From the NCBI RefSeq assembly GCF_014200405.1, contig NZ_JACHBQ010000001.1, positions 2,480,001 to 2,544,000 on the forward strand: 64,000 nucleotides of DNA, read 5' to 3'. The translations under genes were made by a program, and so were the position numbers. The stretch's first letter is position 1; every line of letters starts with the position of its first letter. A model generated the notes under the pieces. That model ran no database searches. It saw nothing but the letters and a program-made list of their open reading frames with translations, and was not told the DNA's origin. Shown here piece after piece: positions 26,091 to 35,100 of this stretch. Source of the stretch: Cryobacterium roopkundense. Its GTDB lineage: Bacteria > Actinomycetota > Actinomycetes > Actinomycetales > Microbacteriaceae.

Positions 26091-27185
26091 ATGACTATTT
26101 ACGCGCAGCCCACTCAGGACGGTGCAACAGACGAGTTCAAAGCTCGTTATAAGTCAACTCGCACACCCACAACAATGCAGGCGGCAGTCGTCAAGGAATT
26201 CGGACAGGACCTCACAATCGATGAGGTCGCCGTCCCGCAGCCCGGCCCCGGCCAGGCACTCGTCAAGCTCATCAGCTCCGGTGTCTGCCACACCGACCTG
26301 CACGCCGTCGAAGGCGACTGGCCGGTGAAGCCGAGCCCACCTTTCATTCCCGGCCACGAGGGAGTCGGCGAGGTCGTAGCCCTCGGCGACGGCGTCACCA
26401 ACCTCGAAGTCGGCGAGCGCGTCGGCAACGCATGGCTCTGGTCCGCCTGCGGCAGCTGCCAGTATTGCCGTACCGGCTGGGAAACCCTGTGTGAGACCCA
26501 GCAGAACGGCGGCTACAGCGTCAACGGCTCGTTCGGCCAGTACATGCTCGTGGACGCCCGGTTCGCCGTGAAGATCCCCGCCGGGTCCGACCCGATTGAG
26601 ATCGCTCCCGTGCTGTGCGCCGGCGTCACGGTGTACAAGGGCCTCAAGATGACCGAGGCCCGCCCGGGCCAGTGGGTTGTCATCTCCGGCATCGGTGGCC
26701 TCGGACACATTGCCGTCCAGTACGCCAAGGCCATGGGCCTGCGCGTGGCGGCAGTCGACATCGCCGACGACAAGCTCGCCCTGGCCAAGAAGCATGGCGC
26801 CGAAATCGTGGTGAACGCCCTCAACGAGGACCCGATCGCGGCCATCCAGAAGGCGACCGGCGGAGCACACGGCGTTCTCGTGACCGCTGTGCATCCGGCG
26901 GCGTTCGGTCAGGCCATTGGCATGACCCGTCGCGGCGGCACCATCGTCTTCAACGGCCTGCCGCCGGGAGACTTCCCCGCACCGATCTTCGACATCGTGC
27001 TCAAGGGCCTCACCATCCGCGGCTCGATCGTGGGCACCCGGCAGGACATGGAGGAAGCCCTCGCGTTCTATGCTCGCGGTGAGATCCACCCGACCGTCAC
27101 CACGCGCAAGCTCGGCGAGGTCAATGAGGTGCTCGAGGAGATGAAGCGCGGCAAAATCGACGGCCGCGTCGTTATCGAGTACTAG
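26091..27185 (+). CDS. Zinc-dependent alcohol dehydrogenase (AdhP-like)
   Basis: A 364-residue medium-chain dehydrogenase that interconverts primary alcohols and aldehydes with NAD(H). Catalytic zinc ligands are Cys66 (SSGVCHTDLH) and His89 (PGHEGVGEV); the structural zinc site is Cys120, 123, 126 and 134 (CGSCQYCRTGWETLC). The cofactor fold is GIGGLGHIAVQYAKAMG. AGGAG stands 8 bases before the ATG, so the 28-residue N-terminal extension relative to typical AdhP is probably real; Met29 would give the usual form. It sits alone between two genes that are close together in mycobacteria and ends in a strong hairpin. Confidence 0.93.
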   Translation: MTIYAQPTQDGATDEFKARYKSTRTPTTMQAAVVKEFGQDLTIDEVAVPQPGPGQALVKLISSGVCHTDLHAVEGDWPVKPSPPFIPGHEGVGEVVALGDGVTNLEVGERVGNAWLWSACGSCQYCRTGWETLCETQQNGGYSVNGSFGQYMLVDARFAVKIPAGSDPIEIAPVLCAGVTVYKGLKMTEARPGQWVVISGIGGLGHIAVQYAKAMGLRVAAVDIADDKLALAKKHGAEIVVNALNEDPIAAIQKATGGAHGVLVTAVHPAAFGQAIGMTRRGGTIVFNGLPPGDFPAPIFDIVLKGLTIRGSIVGTRQDMEEALAFYARGEIHPTVTTRKLGEVNEVLEEMKRGKIDGRVVIEY

Positions 27186-27212
27186 GACAGTCCGAAAGCC
27201 CCTGATCTACCA

Positions 27213-27259
27213 AAACGCCCCCGTTGTGTCGTGAGTCCCACCACACAACGGGGGCGTTT
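27213..27259 (+). terminator. Strong terminator after the alcohol dehydrogenase
   Basis: A perfect 16-bp stem (AAACGCCCCCGTTGTG and its complement at 27244-27259) with a 15-base loop. The A/T ends allow action in both directions. Confidence 0.9.
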
Positions 27260-27327
27260 GTGTATCCGCGTGAACGTGGGGCTGTGGATAACTCCCGGGA
27301 CGGAGACGTCGGGTGCATCATCGCTCC

Positions 27328-28224
27328 ATGGTGATTCAGCTGAACCCACTCCTCCCGGTTGTCTGGCGAACTCCCGACACCGTCCAGGTAGGCATCGACA
27401 ACCCCGTCGTCATCGTCACGGGAGTGACGGCCGGTCTCGAAGCCGTGCTGTGGGCGCTTCAGTCGGGACTGCCGAGGTCGGGAGCCATCCTCATCGGCAC
27501 CGAGGCCGGCGCATCCGTCGCGGCCGTCGAACGGCTCATCGACGAGCTGGCCCCAGCACTGCGAACGTCCGTGCCGCGTCACGGTGACGAGATCGGTCCT
27601 GTCGTGGTCGACACAGTGCTGGTGGACGGAGCCGGACCGACATCAGAGCGACTTCGTGGGTTGCTGCATGACCTGGGCGTGCCGGTTGGCACGGCGCCCG
27701 ACACGGCTTCGGGCGACGACCCGGCACTCGCCGTCTTGATCGGCCACTACGTTCTCGAACCGGCCAGGCACACGCGCTGGCTGCGCCGCGACGTACCGCA
27801 ACTGCCCGTGGTATTCAGCGACACCGAAGTTCGCATCGGCCCGCTCGTGGAACCGGGCAGCGGCCCCTGTCTCCTGTGCGTCGACCTCCACCACCGGGAT
27901 CGGGACCCGGCCTGGCCCGCCCTGGCCACCCAACTCCTGCGCCGGCGCGCCGAGACGGAGACCTCGACACTGGCCGCCGAGGTGGCGGCACGCACGGGTC
28001 TGCTCGTGCTCGAGCGCCTGATCTCGGGCGCGTCGATCCTGACGGGAACCACTGAGTTCCCGGCTGCCTCCGCCGAGGCCTACTCGCTCGTGATCAACGC
28101 CGTCACCCGTGCCGTCACGCGCCGCGCACACCGCCCGCACGTGCGGTGCGGCTGCCGATCTCTGTCAGAAACCGAGATCGCTCTCGGCCCGAGCGCTGTT
28201 GCTGCCCGAGCCTGGACCAGCTGA
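27328..28224 (+). CDS. Orphan ThiF/TOMM cyclodehydratase-like protein (Rv3196-like)
   Basis: A 298-residue protein resembling the ThiF-like half of azoline-forming cyclodehydratases (bacteriocin cyclodehydratase domain). It has the family opening NPLLPVVWRTPDTVQVG, GPLVEPGSGPCLLCVDLHHR and a C-terminal HVRCGCR. The CxxC and CxC together look like a structural zinc site. No Walker-type ATP motif, YcaO partner or precursor peptide is nearby, so peptide heterocyclisation is not supported; M. tuberculosis has a similar orphan (Rv3196, from memory). ATG at 27328 fits the family; GTG at 27313 has a better spaced GGAG. Its last 110 bases overlap uvrD2 antisense. Confidence 0.65.
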   Translation: MVIQLNPLLPVVWRTPDTVQVGIDNPVVIVTGVTAGLEAVLWALQSGLPRSGAILIGTEAGASVAAVERLIDELAPALRTSVPRHGDEIGPVVVDTVLVDGAGPTSERLRGLLHDLGVPVGTAPDTASGDDPALAVLIGHYVLEPARHTRWLRRDVPQLPVVFSDTEVRIGPLVEPGSGPCLLCVDLHHRDRDPAWPALATQLLRRRAETETSTLAAEVAARTGLLVLERLISGASILTGTTEFPAASAEAYSLVINAVTRAVTRRAHRPHVRCGCRSLSETEIALGPSAVAARAWTS

Positions 28225-29830
28225 GCGCGAGGCGTTTGCGGGCACGGGTGATGCCGACATACAGCAGACGTCGTTCCTCATCAATCTGATCGAAGGTGCT
28301 CGCGTAGCTGATCGGCACGAGTCCTTCGCTCAGCCCGATGACGAACACCACGTCCCATTCAAGCCCCTTTGCCGAATGCATCGTGGCGAGTGTGACGGCC
28401 GAGACCGTCGGCTCGTGCTGGCCGGCCTGGCGTTCCATGAGCTCGTCGGTGAAGGCGCGGAAAGTGGTTCCGGGTGCGGCCTGGTCCACGAGCCCCATGA
28501 TGGCGTTGAGCGATTCCCACCGGTCGCGCACTGCGCCGCGTGTCTCCGGCGCGGTTTGGCTCCAGCCCAGAGACCGAAGCACGTCACTGACGGATTTGAA
28601 CAGTGGCTCGCCCATGATCGAAACGGATGCCGCCCGCAGGCTCATCACGGCCTGCTTGACCTCCTGCAGATCGAAGAACCGTTTCGCTCCCCGAATCTGG
28701 TAGCTGACGCCGACATCGCCGAGCGCCGTTTCGAGCAGGGCTGCCTGCACGTTCACTCGAAAGAGCACGGCGATGTCCTCAGGCTTGGCACCACCCTCGA
28801 TCAGCTCGACGATGTGCTGGGCAACCCCCCTGGCCTCGGCCATATCGCTGGCATAGTCATGCACCTGCGGATCGACGCCGACCTCCGCGGATGCCGCATG
28901 CAGGGTGAGCGCGCCGGGACGCCCGCGCATGAGCTGATTGGCCGCCGCGACGATCGGCGGCGTGGACCGGTAGTTCTGTTCCAGGCGCACGACAGTCGCG
29001 TCTTCGTAGCGTTTGGGGAAATCGAGCAGATAGTCGCTGCGGGCGCCCGCAAAGGAGTAGATCGTCTGGCTGGCGTCGCCCACCACGCACAGGTCTCGTC
29101 GGTCGCCCAGCCACAGGGCCAGCAGGTCGTGCTGCAGGGGCGAGACGTCCTGATATTCGTCGACGACAAAAAATCGATACTGCTCCCGCACCTGCAGGGC
29201 CACGGAGGGCTCCGCCTCGATCATGCCGGCCATGGCCAGTAGCACGTCTTCGAAATCGATCTGCTTGCGCTCGTCCTTGAGCCGTTCATAGGTCTGCTGC
29301 ATGGCTACAACCTGCTCGAGGTCGAGCCGGCCAGGAAGGCTGCGACTGGCGATTCCCGCCGCATACTGGTCGATCCCCAACCCTGATGTCTTACGCCATT
29401 CGATCTCGGCTGCGAGGTCGCGCAGCGTGGCCGTGTCGAGTTTGAGGTGCAGGGCCTCGGCAGCGTGTCCCAGCAGGCGGCCCTTTCCGTCCAGAATTCG
29501 CGGGGCCACCCCTCCCACGACATGCGGCCAGAAGTAGTTGAGTTGCGACATTGCCGCCGCATGGAAGGTGCGGGCGGCGACCCCGCCGGCGCCGAGTTGG
29601 CGCAATCGTCCGCGGAGTTCGGCTGCGGCCCGGGACGTGAACGTGAGGGCCATCACCCTGTTGGGTGCGTAGGCACCGGTCATCACTCCGTACGCGATGC
29701 GGTGCGTGATGGCCCGGGTCTTGCCGGTGCCGGCACCGGCAAGCATGCAGACCGGACCGATGAGGGCCTCGGCGGCGACGCGCTGTTGATCGTCGAGTCC
29801 GGCGAGCAGCGACGCAGCGGTGATCGTCAC
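28115..29830 (-). CDS. uvrD2: UvrD/Rep-family DNA helicase (UvrD2-like)
   Basis: A 571-residue superfamily 1A 3'-5' DNA helicase. All motor motifs are present: Walker A LAGAGTGKTRAITHR, TFTSRAAAELRGR, DEYQD box FVVDEYQDVSPLQ, VVGDASQTIYSFAGA, LEQNYRS, TMHSAKGLEWDVVFVIGL and YVGITRARKRL. The protein ends soon after the last motif, so the C-terminal HRDC and cysteine-rich regions of mycobacterial UvrD2 (about 700 residues) are absent. The GTG start at 29830 overlaps the nudC stop as GTGA, indicating coupling. The name rests on this gene order; the 3' end overlaps the ThiF-like gene. Confidence 0.9.
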   Translation of the reverse strand: MTITAASLLAGLDDQQRVAAEALIGPVCMLAGAGTGKTRAITHRIAYGVMTGAYAPNRVMALTFTSRAAAELRGRLRQLGAGGVAARTFHAAAMSQLNYFWPHVVGGVAPRILDGKGRLLGHAAEALHLKLDTATLRDLAAEIEWRKTSGLGIDQYAAGIASRSLPGRLDLEQVVAMQQTYERLKDERKQIDFEDVLLAMAGMIEAEPSVALQVREQYRFFVVDEYQDVSPLQHDLLALWLGDRRDLCVVGDASQTIYSFAGARSDYLLDFPKRYEDATVVRLEQNYRSTPPIVAAANQLMRGRPGALTLHAASAEVGVDPQVHDYASDMAEARGVAQHIVELIEGGAKPEDIAVLFRVNVQAALLETALGDVGVSYQIRGAKRFFDLQEVKQAVMSLRAASVSIMGEPLFKSVSDVLRSLGWSQTAPETRGAVRDRWESLNAIMGLVDQAAPGTTFRAFTDELMERQAGQHEPTVSAVTLATMHSAKGLEWDVVFVIGLSEGLVPISYASTFDQIDEERRLLYVGITRARKRLALSWSRLGQQQRSGRERSRFLTEIGSRTARAGGVRGA

Positions 29831-30816
29831 GGCAACCGGGATTCCGCCCGCGAAGCGGGCGTCCCCGTGAGCCATTGTTCAATCATGGCGTGGGCGATTG
29901 AGGACGCCCCCGGCAGAATCAGCCACTCGGCGGCATCCCGCAGGTCCTGCCTGCTGAACCAGCGCAGGTCGAGGATTTCCTCGCCGTCGGGCAGCAGGTC
30001 CGCCGCGGCCTGATCGTCGGCCAGCCGGGCCGTGAAGCCGCACATGATCGACGCCGGGAAGGGCCAGGGTTGGGATCCGAGATACACGGGGTCGGTCACG
30101 CGCAGTCCGGATTCCTCAAACATCTCCCGCACCACGGCCGCCTCGAGCGGCTCGCCCGGCTCCACAAAGCCGGCCAGGAGCGAAAACCTGTTGTTCTCCC
30201 ACAGGGCGTTTGAACCGAGCAGAAGGCGGTCCTCACTATCGGTGATGAGCACGATGACGGCGGGGTCGGTGCGCGGAAAGACCTGGTTTCCACAGGCCGG
30301 GCACCGGCGCACCCAGCCGGCATCCTCGATCGTGGTGGCAGCCCCGCAGCGTGGACAGAAAGCGTGTGAGTCGTGCCAATTCACCACGCCGAGCGCCTCG
30401 GTGAAGAGTCCGGCATCTCGATCGCTCAGGTCGGTGACCACGGCACGCAACCCCGCCCAGCGCGCTTCATTCGGCTCGAGGGCGGCGGCTTCCTCGTCAC
30501 TCAGCACGGCGGCAACGAGTCGGGTGCCGACCGGCTCCGCCGATTCGGGAGAGAGCGACCGGCCCAGGTACACCCGGAGCGCCGTCACGGGAACACGATG
30601 GGTCGGCACGAGCTCTAGCCGGGGCGACGACGACCTGGTTAGAACCTCGGAAACGGGTGGCCACTCGAGCAACGCCTTGCCGTGCCACAGCACGAGAACG
30701 CGCGTGTCGGCATCCGCCCCGAGATCGTGCAGCAGGCCCGGTGTGGCACGAACTGTGTGATCGCGGTCGACGGCGTGGCGCGACAGCGGCAGCCGCGTCG
30801 TGAATCTGAACGACAT
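29827..30816 (-). CDS. nudC: NAD(+) diphosphatase NudC
   Basis: A 329-residue Nudix enzyme that splits NAD(H) to NMN(H) and AMP and, in studied homologues, removes NAD caps from RNA. The zinc ribbon (CPRCG and CPACG, about residues 140-165), a complete Nudix box (GFVEPGEPLEAAVVREMFEE then SGL) and the NudC-specific SQPWPFPAS motif are visible. The ATG at 30816 follows GGAG by 9 bases; a start at 30843 would be longer without support. It is coupled to uvrD2 (GTGA overlap) and divergent from the pseudoenzyme gene. Confidence 0.95.
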   Translation of the reverse strand: MSFRFTTRLPLSRHAVDRDHTVRATPGLLHDLGADADTRVLVLWHGKALLEWPPVSEVLTRSSSPRLELVPTHRVPVTALRVYLGRSLSPESAEPVGTRLVAAVLSDEEAAALEPNEARWAGLRAVVTDLSDRDAGLFTEALGVVNWHDSHAFCPRCGAATTIEDAGWVRRCPACGNQVFPRTDPAVIVLITDSEDRLLLGSNALWENNRFSLLAGFVEPGEPLEAAVVREMFEESGLRVTDPVYLGSQPWPFPASIMCGFTARLADDQAAADLLPDGEEILDLRWFSRQDLRDAAEWLILPGASSIAHAMIEQWLTGTPASRAESRLP

Positions 30817-30906
30817 GGGTGATTTCTCCGGGCTTTGGCGCATGGAAATTTTGTGCGGGCGTGGCGAACAGGCTCACCACAGGCAAGTCGACCTAACCTA
30901 GGAGGC

Positions 30907-32115
30907 ATGGCCAGATCCCCTCTCACTCTAGCCGCGTTGGCCACGTCCGCCGTCTCGGGGCTCGACGTCGCCCAGGCGCGTCGACACAGCGCCGGCGCGC
31001 ACGGAATGTTCGACTCGGCGCTCATCGTCACTGCCGACAACCGCACGCTGATAATTCGCGTACCCAACAGCCAATCCGCCGAAACTGAACAGTCCGCCGA
31101 CCTCGTGGCGCTGCGCGCGCTTACCGCGGGCAATCGCAGCAGACTCCCTTTCGACGTTCCCGAATTCGTGGGGCAGACCCCGATCGCCGGAACGCGCGCC
31201 ATCGTATACGAACTCTTGGCCGGCGACACCTTCGACGCGGATGCCCTCACCGGGCACGAGGGTGTGGCAGGGTCGATCGGGCGCGGCATAGCCGCCATCC
31301 ATGGCCTCCCCACGGCATTCGTGGGAACCGCGGGGCTGCCCCAGCAGAGCGCAGAGCAGTGCCGCACGTCCACGATCGAGATCATCGATCAGGCGGCGAA
31401 CACCGGCTATCTGCCCGCCGCCCTGCTGCGTCGCTGGGAACAAGCCACGGATGACGACGCCCTCTGGCAGTTCGCGCCGACGGTCGTGCACGGCTCGATG
31501 TCGGCGGATTCGCTGCTCATCACGGACGATTCAGTGTCCGGTGTGCTCGGCTGGTCCGGCCTGTGCGTGGGCGACCCCGCGCGTGACCTGCACTGGCTGC
31601 TCTCCGCCCGGGGGGAAGCAGCCGAAACGGCGATCTCCGCGTACACGGCTGCCCGGCAGAGCGGTGATACCCGCATCACGCAACGCGCCCTGCTCTACGC
31701 CGAGCTTGAGCTGGCCCGCTGGCTGCTGCACGGTACATCGACTCGCAACCAGTCCATCGTGGACGATGCGGTGGTGATGCTTGACGGCCTGGTCGAGACA
31801 GTGCACAGTCACACGATGCACCCGCTCTCTCCCGCGACCGGTCCTGTGCTCGATGTGGCCGACGTCGAGAGCATGCTCGACCAAACGCCCAGACGCGCAC
31901 GAGACCGCACCGGCGCCCAGCCCCGCGACAACTCGATGCACACCGACAGCTACAATTTCTCCGACCTGCAGTCGGGCGAGTTCAATAGCGTTGAGGCTCA
32001 CGACACCGCTCAGTCGCCGGTGCCGGCAGACCCCACGGACGACGCAACCGGACCGATTCCCCTTCCCGACTCGGTCACCGAGGACCACGCCCGCAGAAGA
32101 TCTGCCTCCGAATAG
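30907..32115 (+). CDS. Phosphotransferase-fold protein lacking catalytic residues (probable pseudoenzyme)
   Basis: A 402-residue protein with the aminoglycoside/macrolide phosphotransferase fold: N-lobe to about residue 105 (IVYELLAGDTF hinge), then a helical C-lobe. The catalytic loop, normally HGDxxxxN, reads HGSMSADS (195-202). The metal-binding IDW reads LGW (214-216), although the following GDPARDLHW is kept. Loss of both Asp residues argues against phosphoryl transfer, so it may bind a ligand or partner. The last 65 residues are acidic and disordered. AGGAGG lies unusually close to the ATG. The 3' end overlaps adnB by 106 bases on the opposite strand. Confidence 0.8.
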   Translation: MARSPLTLAALATSAVSGLDVAQARRHSAGAHGMFDSALIVTADNRTLIIRVPNSQSAETEQSADLVALRALTAGNRSRLPFDVPEFVGQTPIAGTRAIVYELLAGDTFDADALTGHEGVAGSIGRGIAAIHGLPTAFVGTAGLPQQSAEQCRTSTIEIIDQAANTGYLPAALLRRWEQATDDDALWQFAPTVVHGSMSADSLLITDDSVSGVLGWSGLCVGDPARDLHWLLSARGEAAETAISAYTAARQSGDTRITQRALLYAELELARWLLHGTSTRNQSIVDDAVVMLDGLVETVHSHTMHPLSPATGPVLDVADVESMLDQTPRRARDRTGAQPRDNSMHTDSYNFSDLQSGEFNSVEAHDTAQSPVPADPTDDATGPIPLPDSVTEDHARRRSASE

Positions 32116-35100
32116 AGCCGGTCGGGGGCCACGATGATGTCGTCCGCCACGAAATAGAACACCGCAGTGACGAGATCAGGATCGATCCCTTTCCAGCGGG
32201 CATAGGCGAGGCGGTAGAGCGCGAGCTGGGTCTGCTTGAGTTCCAGATCGGCGGCGTCTGTGGGTGCGCGCCCGGTCTTCCAGTCCACGACCTGGTAGCC
32301 CGTCTCGGTGCGGTAGACCGCGTCAAGCTTGCACACGAAAACCTGCCCGGCGAGCGGATGATGGATCTCGATCTCGACCTCTTCCGGCCGGCGGTCGCCC
32401 CACGGAGACCGTTCGAAAGTGGCCTTCAACCGCTCGAGCGCCTGCTCCTCGGCGTGCGTCCAGTCCACGGGCGGGGTGCCCGCGTCGTCCGTGTCTCCGG
32501 CGGCCAGATCGAGGCCGTCGATTTCGTCATTCCCCGCGTCGATGACGTCGCCGCGGGCCGATGCCCCTCCGCGCTGTTCGACCCAGGAGTGAAAAAGGGT
32601 ACCGAGGCGCGTCGCCCGGTAGGGACGCTCCGGCATTGGGCGGCGCAAGCGAGCCGCGACCCCGGCAGGGTCGTCGACATAGTCCTTGAATCTGGACGCC
32701 GGTATTCGCGTGGGCAGCGGGGCTTCGTCGGTGCCGGCGAGTCGAAGCGATCGTTCCCGGAGTAGGAGCGTGACGATGTGCGACCAGCGGTTCTCTCGAG
32801 CCAGATCTGTTTCGGCTGCCTCGCGAACACGATCCGCCGCGGCCTCCACAATTTGTCGCCGCACGCCCAGAGGGTCGAACGGCCACACCTCTGCGCCACT
32901 CTGCGTGTCCTCGGGTTTCTCGGTCACGTCGCTCGTCTCGGGGATCGGGGCGATCAGCCCGGCCGCGGCCAACTCCAGCAGGTATCGGCTCGGTGCGCGC
33001 TGGGTCGTGCCCAGGCCCCAAAATGATCCTGTCAACAGCAGCTCGCTCTGCGAGCGCGTCGTCGCCACGTAGATGAGCCGTCGTTCCTCGTCGTCATGAC
33101 GGGCCGCAAGCTCCGCCTTATACAGGGTGAATGCCTGGTCGTAAGACAGCTGGGTCTCGTGCTCGCGCCACTCGAGCTGCGGAAGCTCCGTACGGTCGCC
33201 GCGGAAGACGTACGGGAGTTCGCCGAAGCGCATCCACCCTGACGAGTCCCGGCTCTGGGCGGGCAGGCTCTTTTCGGTGAGGTTGGGAATCGCGCAGTAA
33301 TCCCATTCCAGCCCTTTGGCACCGTGGATGGTCAGGAGTTGCACAGTGCCTTTCTCGGCTGCCTCGAGGCGGGGGCCCATATCGTCGGACTGTGCGGCGC
33401 GACCCAGCCAGCGCAGAAAATTGCCGAGGGTGCCCTGTTCGTCGCTGTCAAGGAACCCGGACACCGTGTCATGGAAAGCGTAGAGGTTGGCGAGACCCAG
33501 CCCGTTCGATTCATTCGCCACCAACTCGATGTCAAGCAGGAGCTCCTGTTCGATCAGCCTCACAAAGTCGAGAAGAGGCAGTCCGGCCCGCGAGCGCAAC
33601 CAGGCGAGTTGGCGCCCCGCCGCCCGCAGTCGCGTGCGGCCGATGTCGGTGAACGCGGCGAACTGGCCGTGCATCTCCGGGGCAGCTGCCAGGAAATCGA
33701 GCGCGTCGACGAGAGAACTCCCCTCGTCGACGCCCACGGATGCCCGCATCTTGTCGGTCAGTTCCTGGGGCACCGCCTGTTGCGCCCAGTCATGGGCCGC
33801 GAGCCAGCGCGCCACCCCGGCGAGCGCCGCGAGGTCGCGTACGCCGATTCGGTACCGTCCGCCGCTCAGCAGGCGCACGAGTTCGCTTCCGGCCGCTGGG
33901 TCGTGGATGACACGTAGCGCGCTGACGACATCGGCCACCTCCGGAGTGGACAACAAACCGCCGAGGCCGAGAACGTGCGCGCGGACGCCGTGCTCGCGCA
34001 GCACCTCCGCGAAGAATTCCATGTCTCGGCGGGCCCGAAAGAGCATCGCGCCGGACCTGTGGCTGCCGGCCGGCATCCGCTGCGCAAACCACTCGGCTGC
34101 GGCCCGCGCCTCCTCGGCCATGGTTTCGGCCATCACTGCCTCTACCCGGCCCTGTGCCTTTCCGGCAGGAATCGTGAGCGTCTCGACCTGGATACCGTCA
34201 GGGCGCGCGCGAAGGGCTTCGCTCAGGGGGGCAACCAGGGCGTTAGCAGCGTCGAGCACCGTCACCGGATTACGCCAGGTGACCGAGAGGCTCATGGCGG
34301 GCGCGGCCCGGTTGGATGTTCCGGCGAAGTCCTGGGAAAAGCCGAGCAGGTTGGCCGAACTGGCGCCGCGCCATCCGTAGATGGACTGGTGCGGGTCACC
34401 CACAGCCATCACGGGGTGTCTGGCGAAGAGAGTGTGCAGCAGCTCGGTCTGTAACACGGAGGTATCCTGGTACTCGTCCAGCAGCACGACCCGATAGTTA
34501 TCGCGGTACCGCGCCACGACGGAGTCGACCTTTTGGCATACCTGCAGGGCCAGGGCCACCTGGTCGGAGAACTCGATCAGGCCGAGGCGTCGCTTCTCAT
34601 CGCTGTAGCGGGCAGCGAGGTCGGCGAGGACCGCGAGCGGGAGGACGGCCGCGAGCGAATCGACGACGGAACTGTACGGAATCTTCTTTCGCGGATTGCC
34701 GTACGGCAGATCGGTGAGGTAGTCGAAGCCGACGGCGAGCGCTCCCAGGTCGTGGGGCACCCTGGGTTCTCCGCGACGGAAATCGGGCGGGTTTTCGGCG
34801 AGGGCCCGGCTCAGTGAGAGCACAGCGTCGGTCACAGCGTCGACGTTCTTGCCGAACGGCACCAAACGAGCATCTCCGTGCTCGACCACGACGCGGCGGG
34901 CGAGGAGCCACGCAGAAGTCTCGGTGAGCAGCACAGACTCGGGTTCGCGGCCGAGGAGGAGCGCGTTGTCGGTGAAGAGCCGACTCGCGAAGGAGTTGTA
35001 CGTGGACACACTCGGAGTGTTGAACAGATCCCCGGCGTCGGCCACCTCCGCCAGAGGCGCGTCGGCGCCAGGCACGTCGGCGCCGAGAGCCTCCGCGCTC

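Noticed and set aside
27328..28224. A RiPP/TOMM biosynthetic cluster around the ThiF-like gene
   Set aside because: No YcaO, dehydrogenase, precursor peptide, transporter or immunity gene is nearby, so only the orphan protein is reported.
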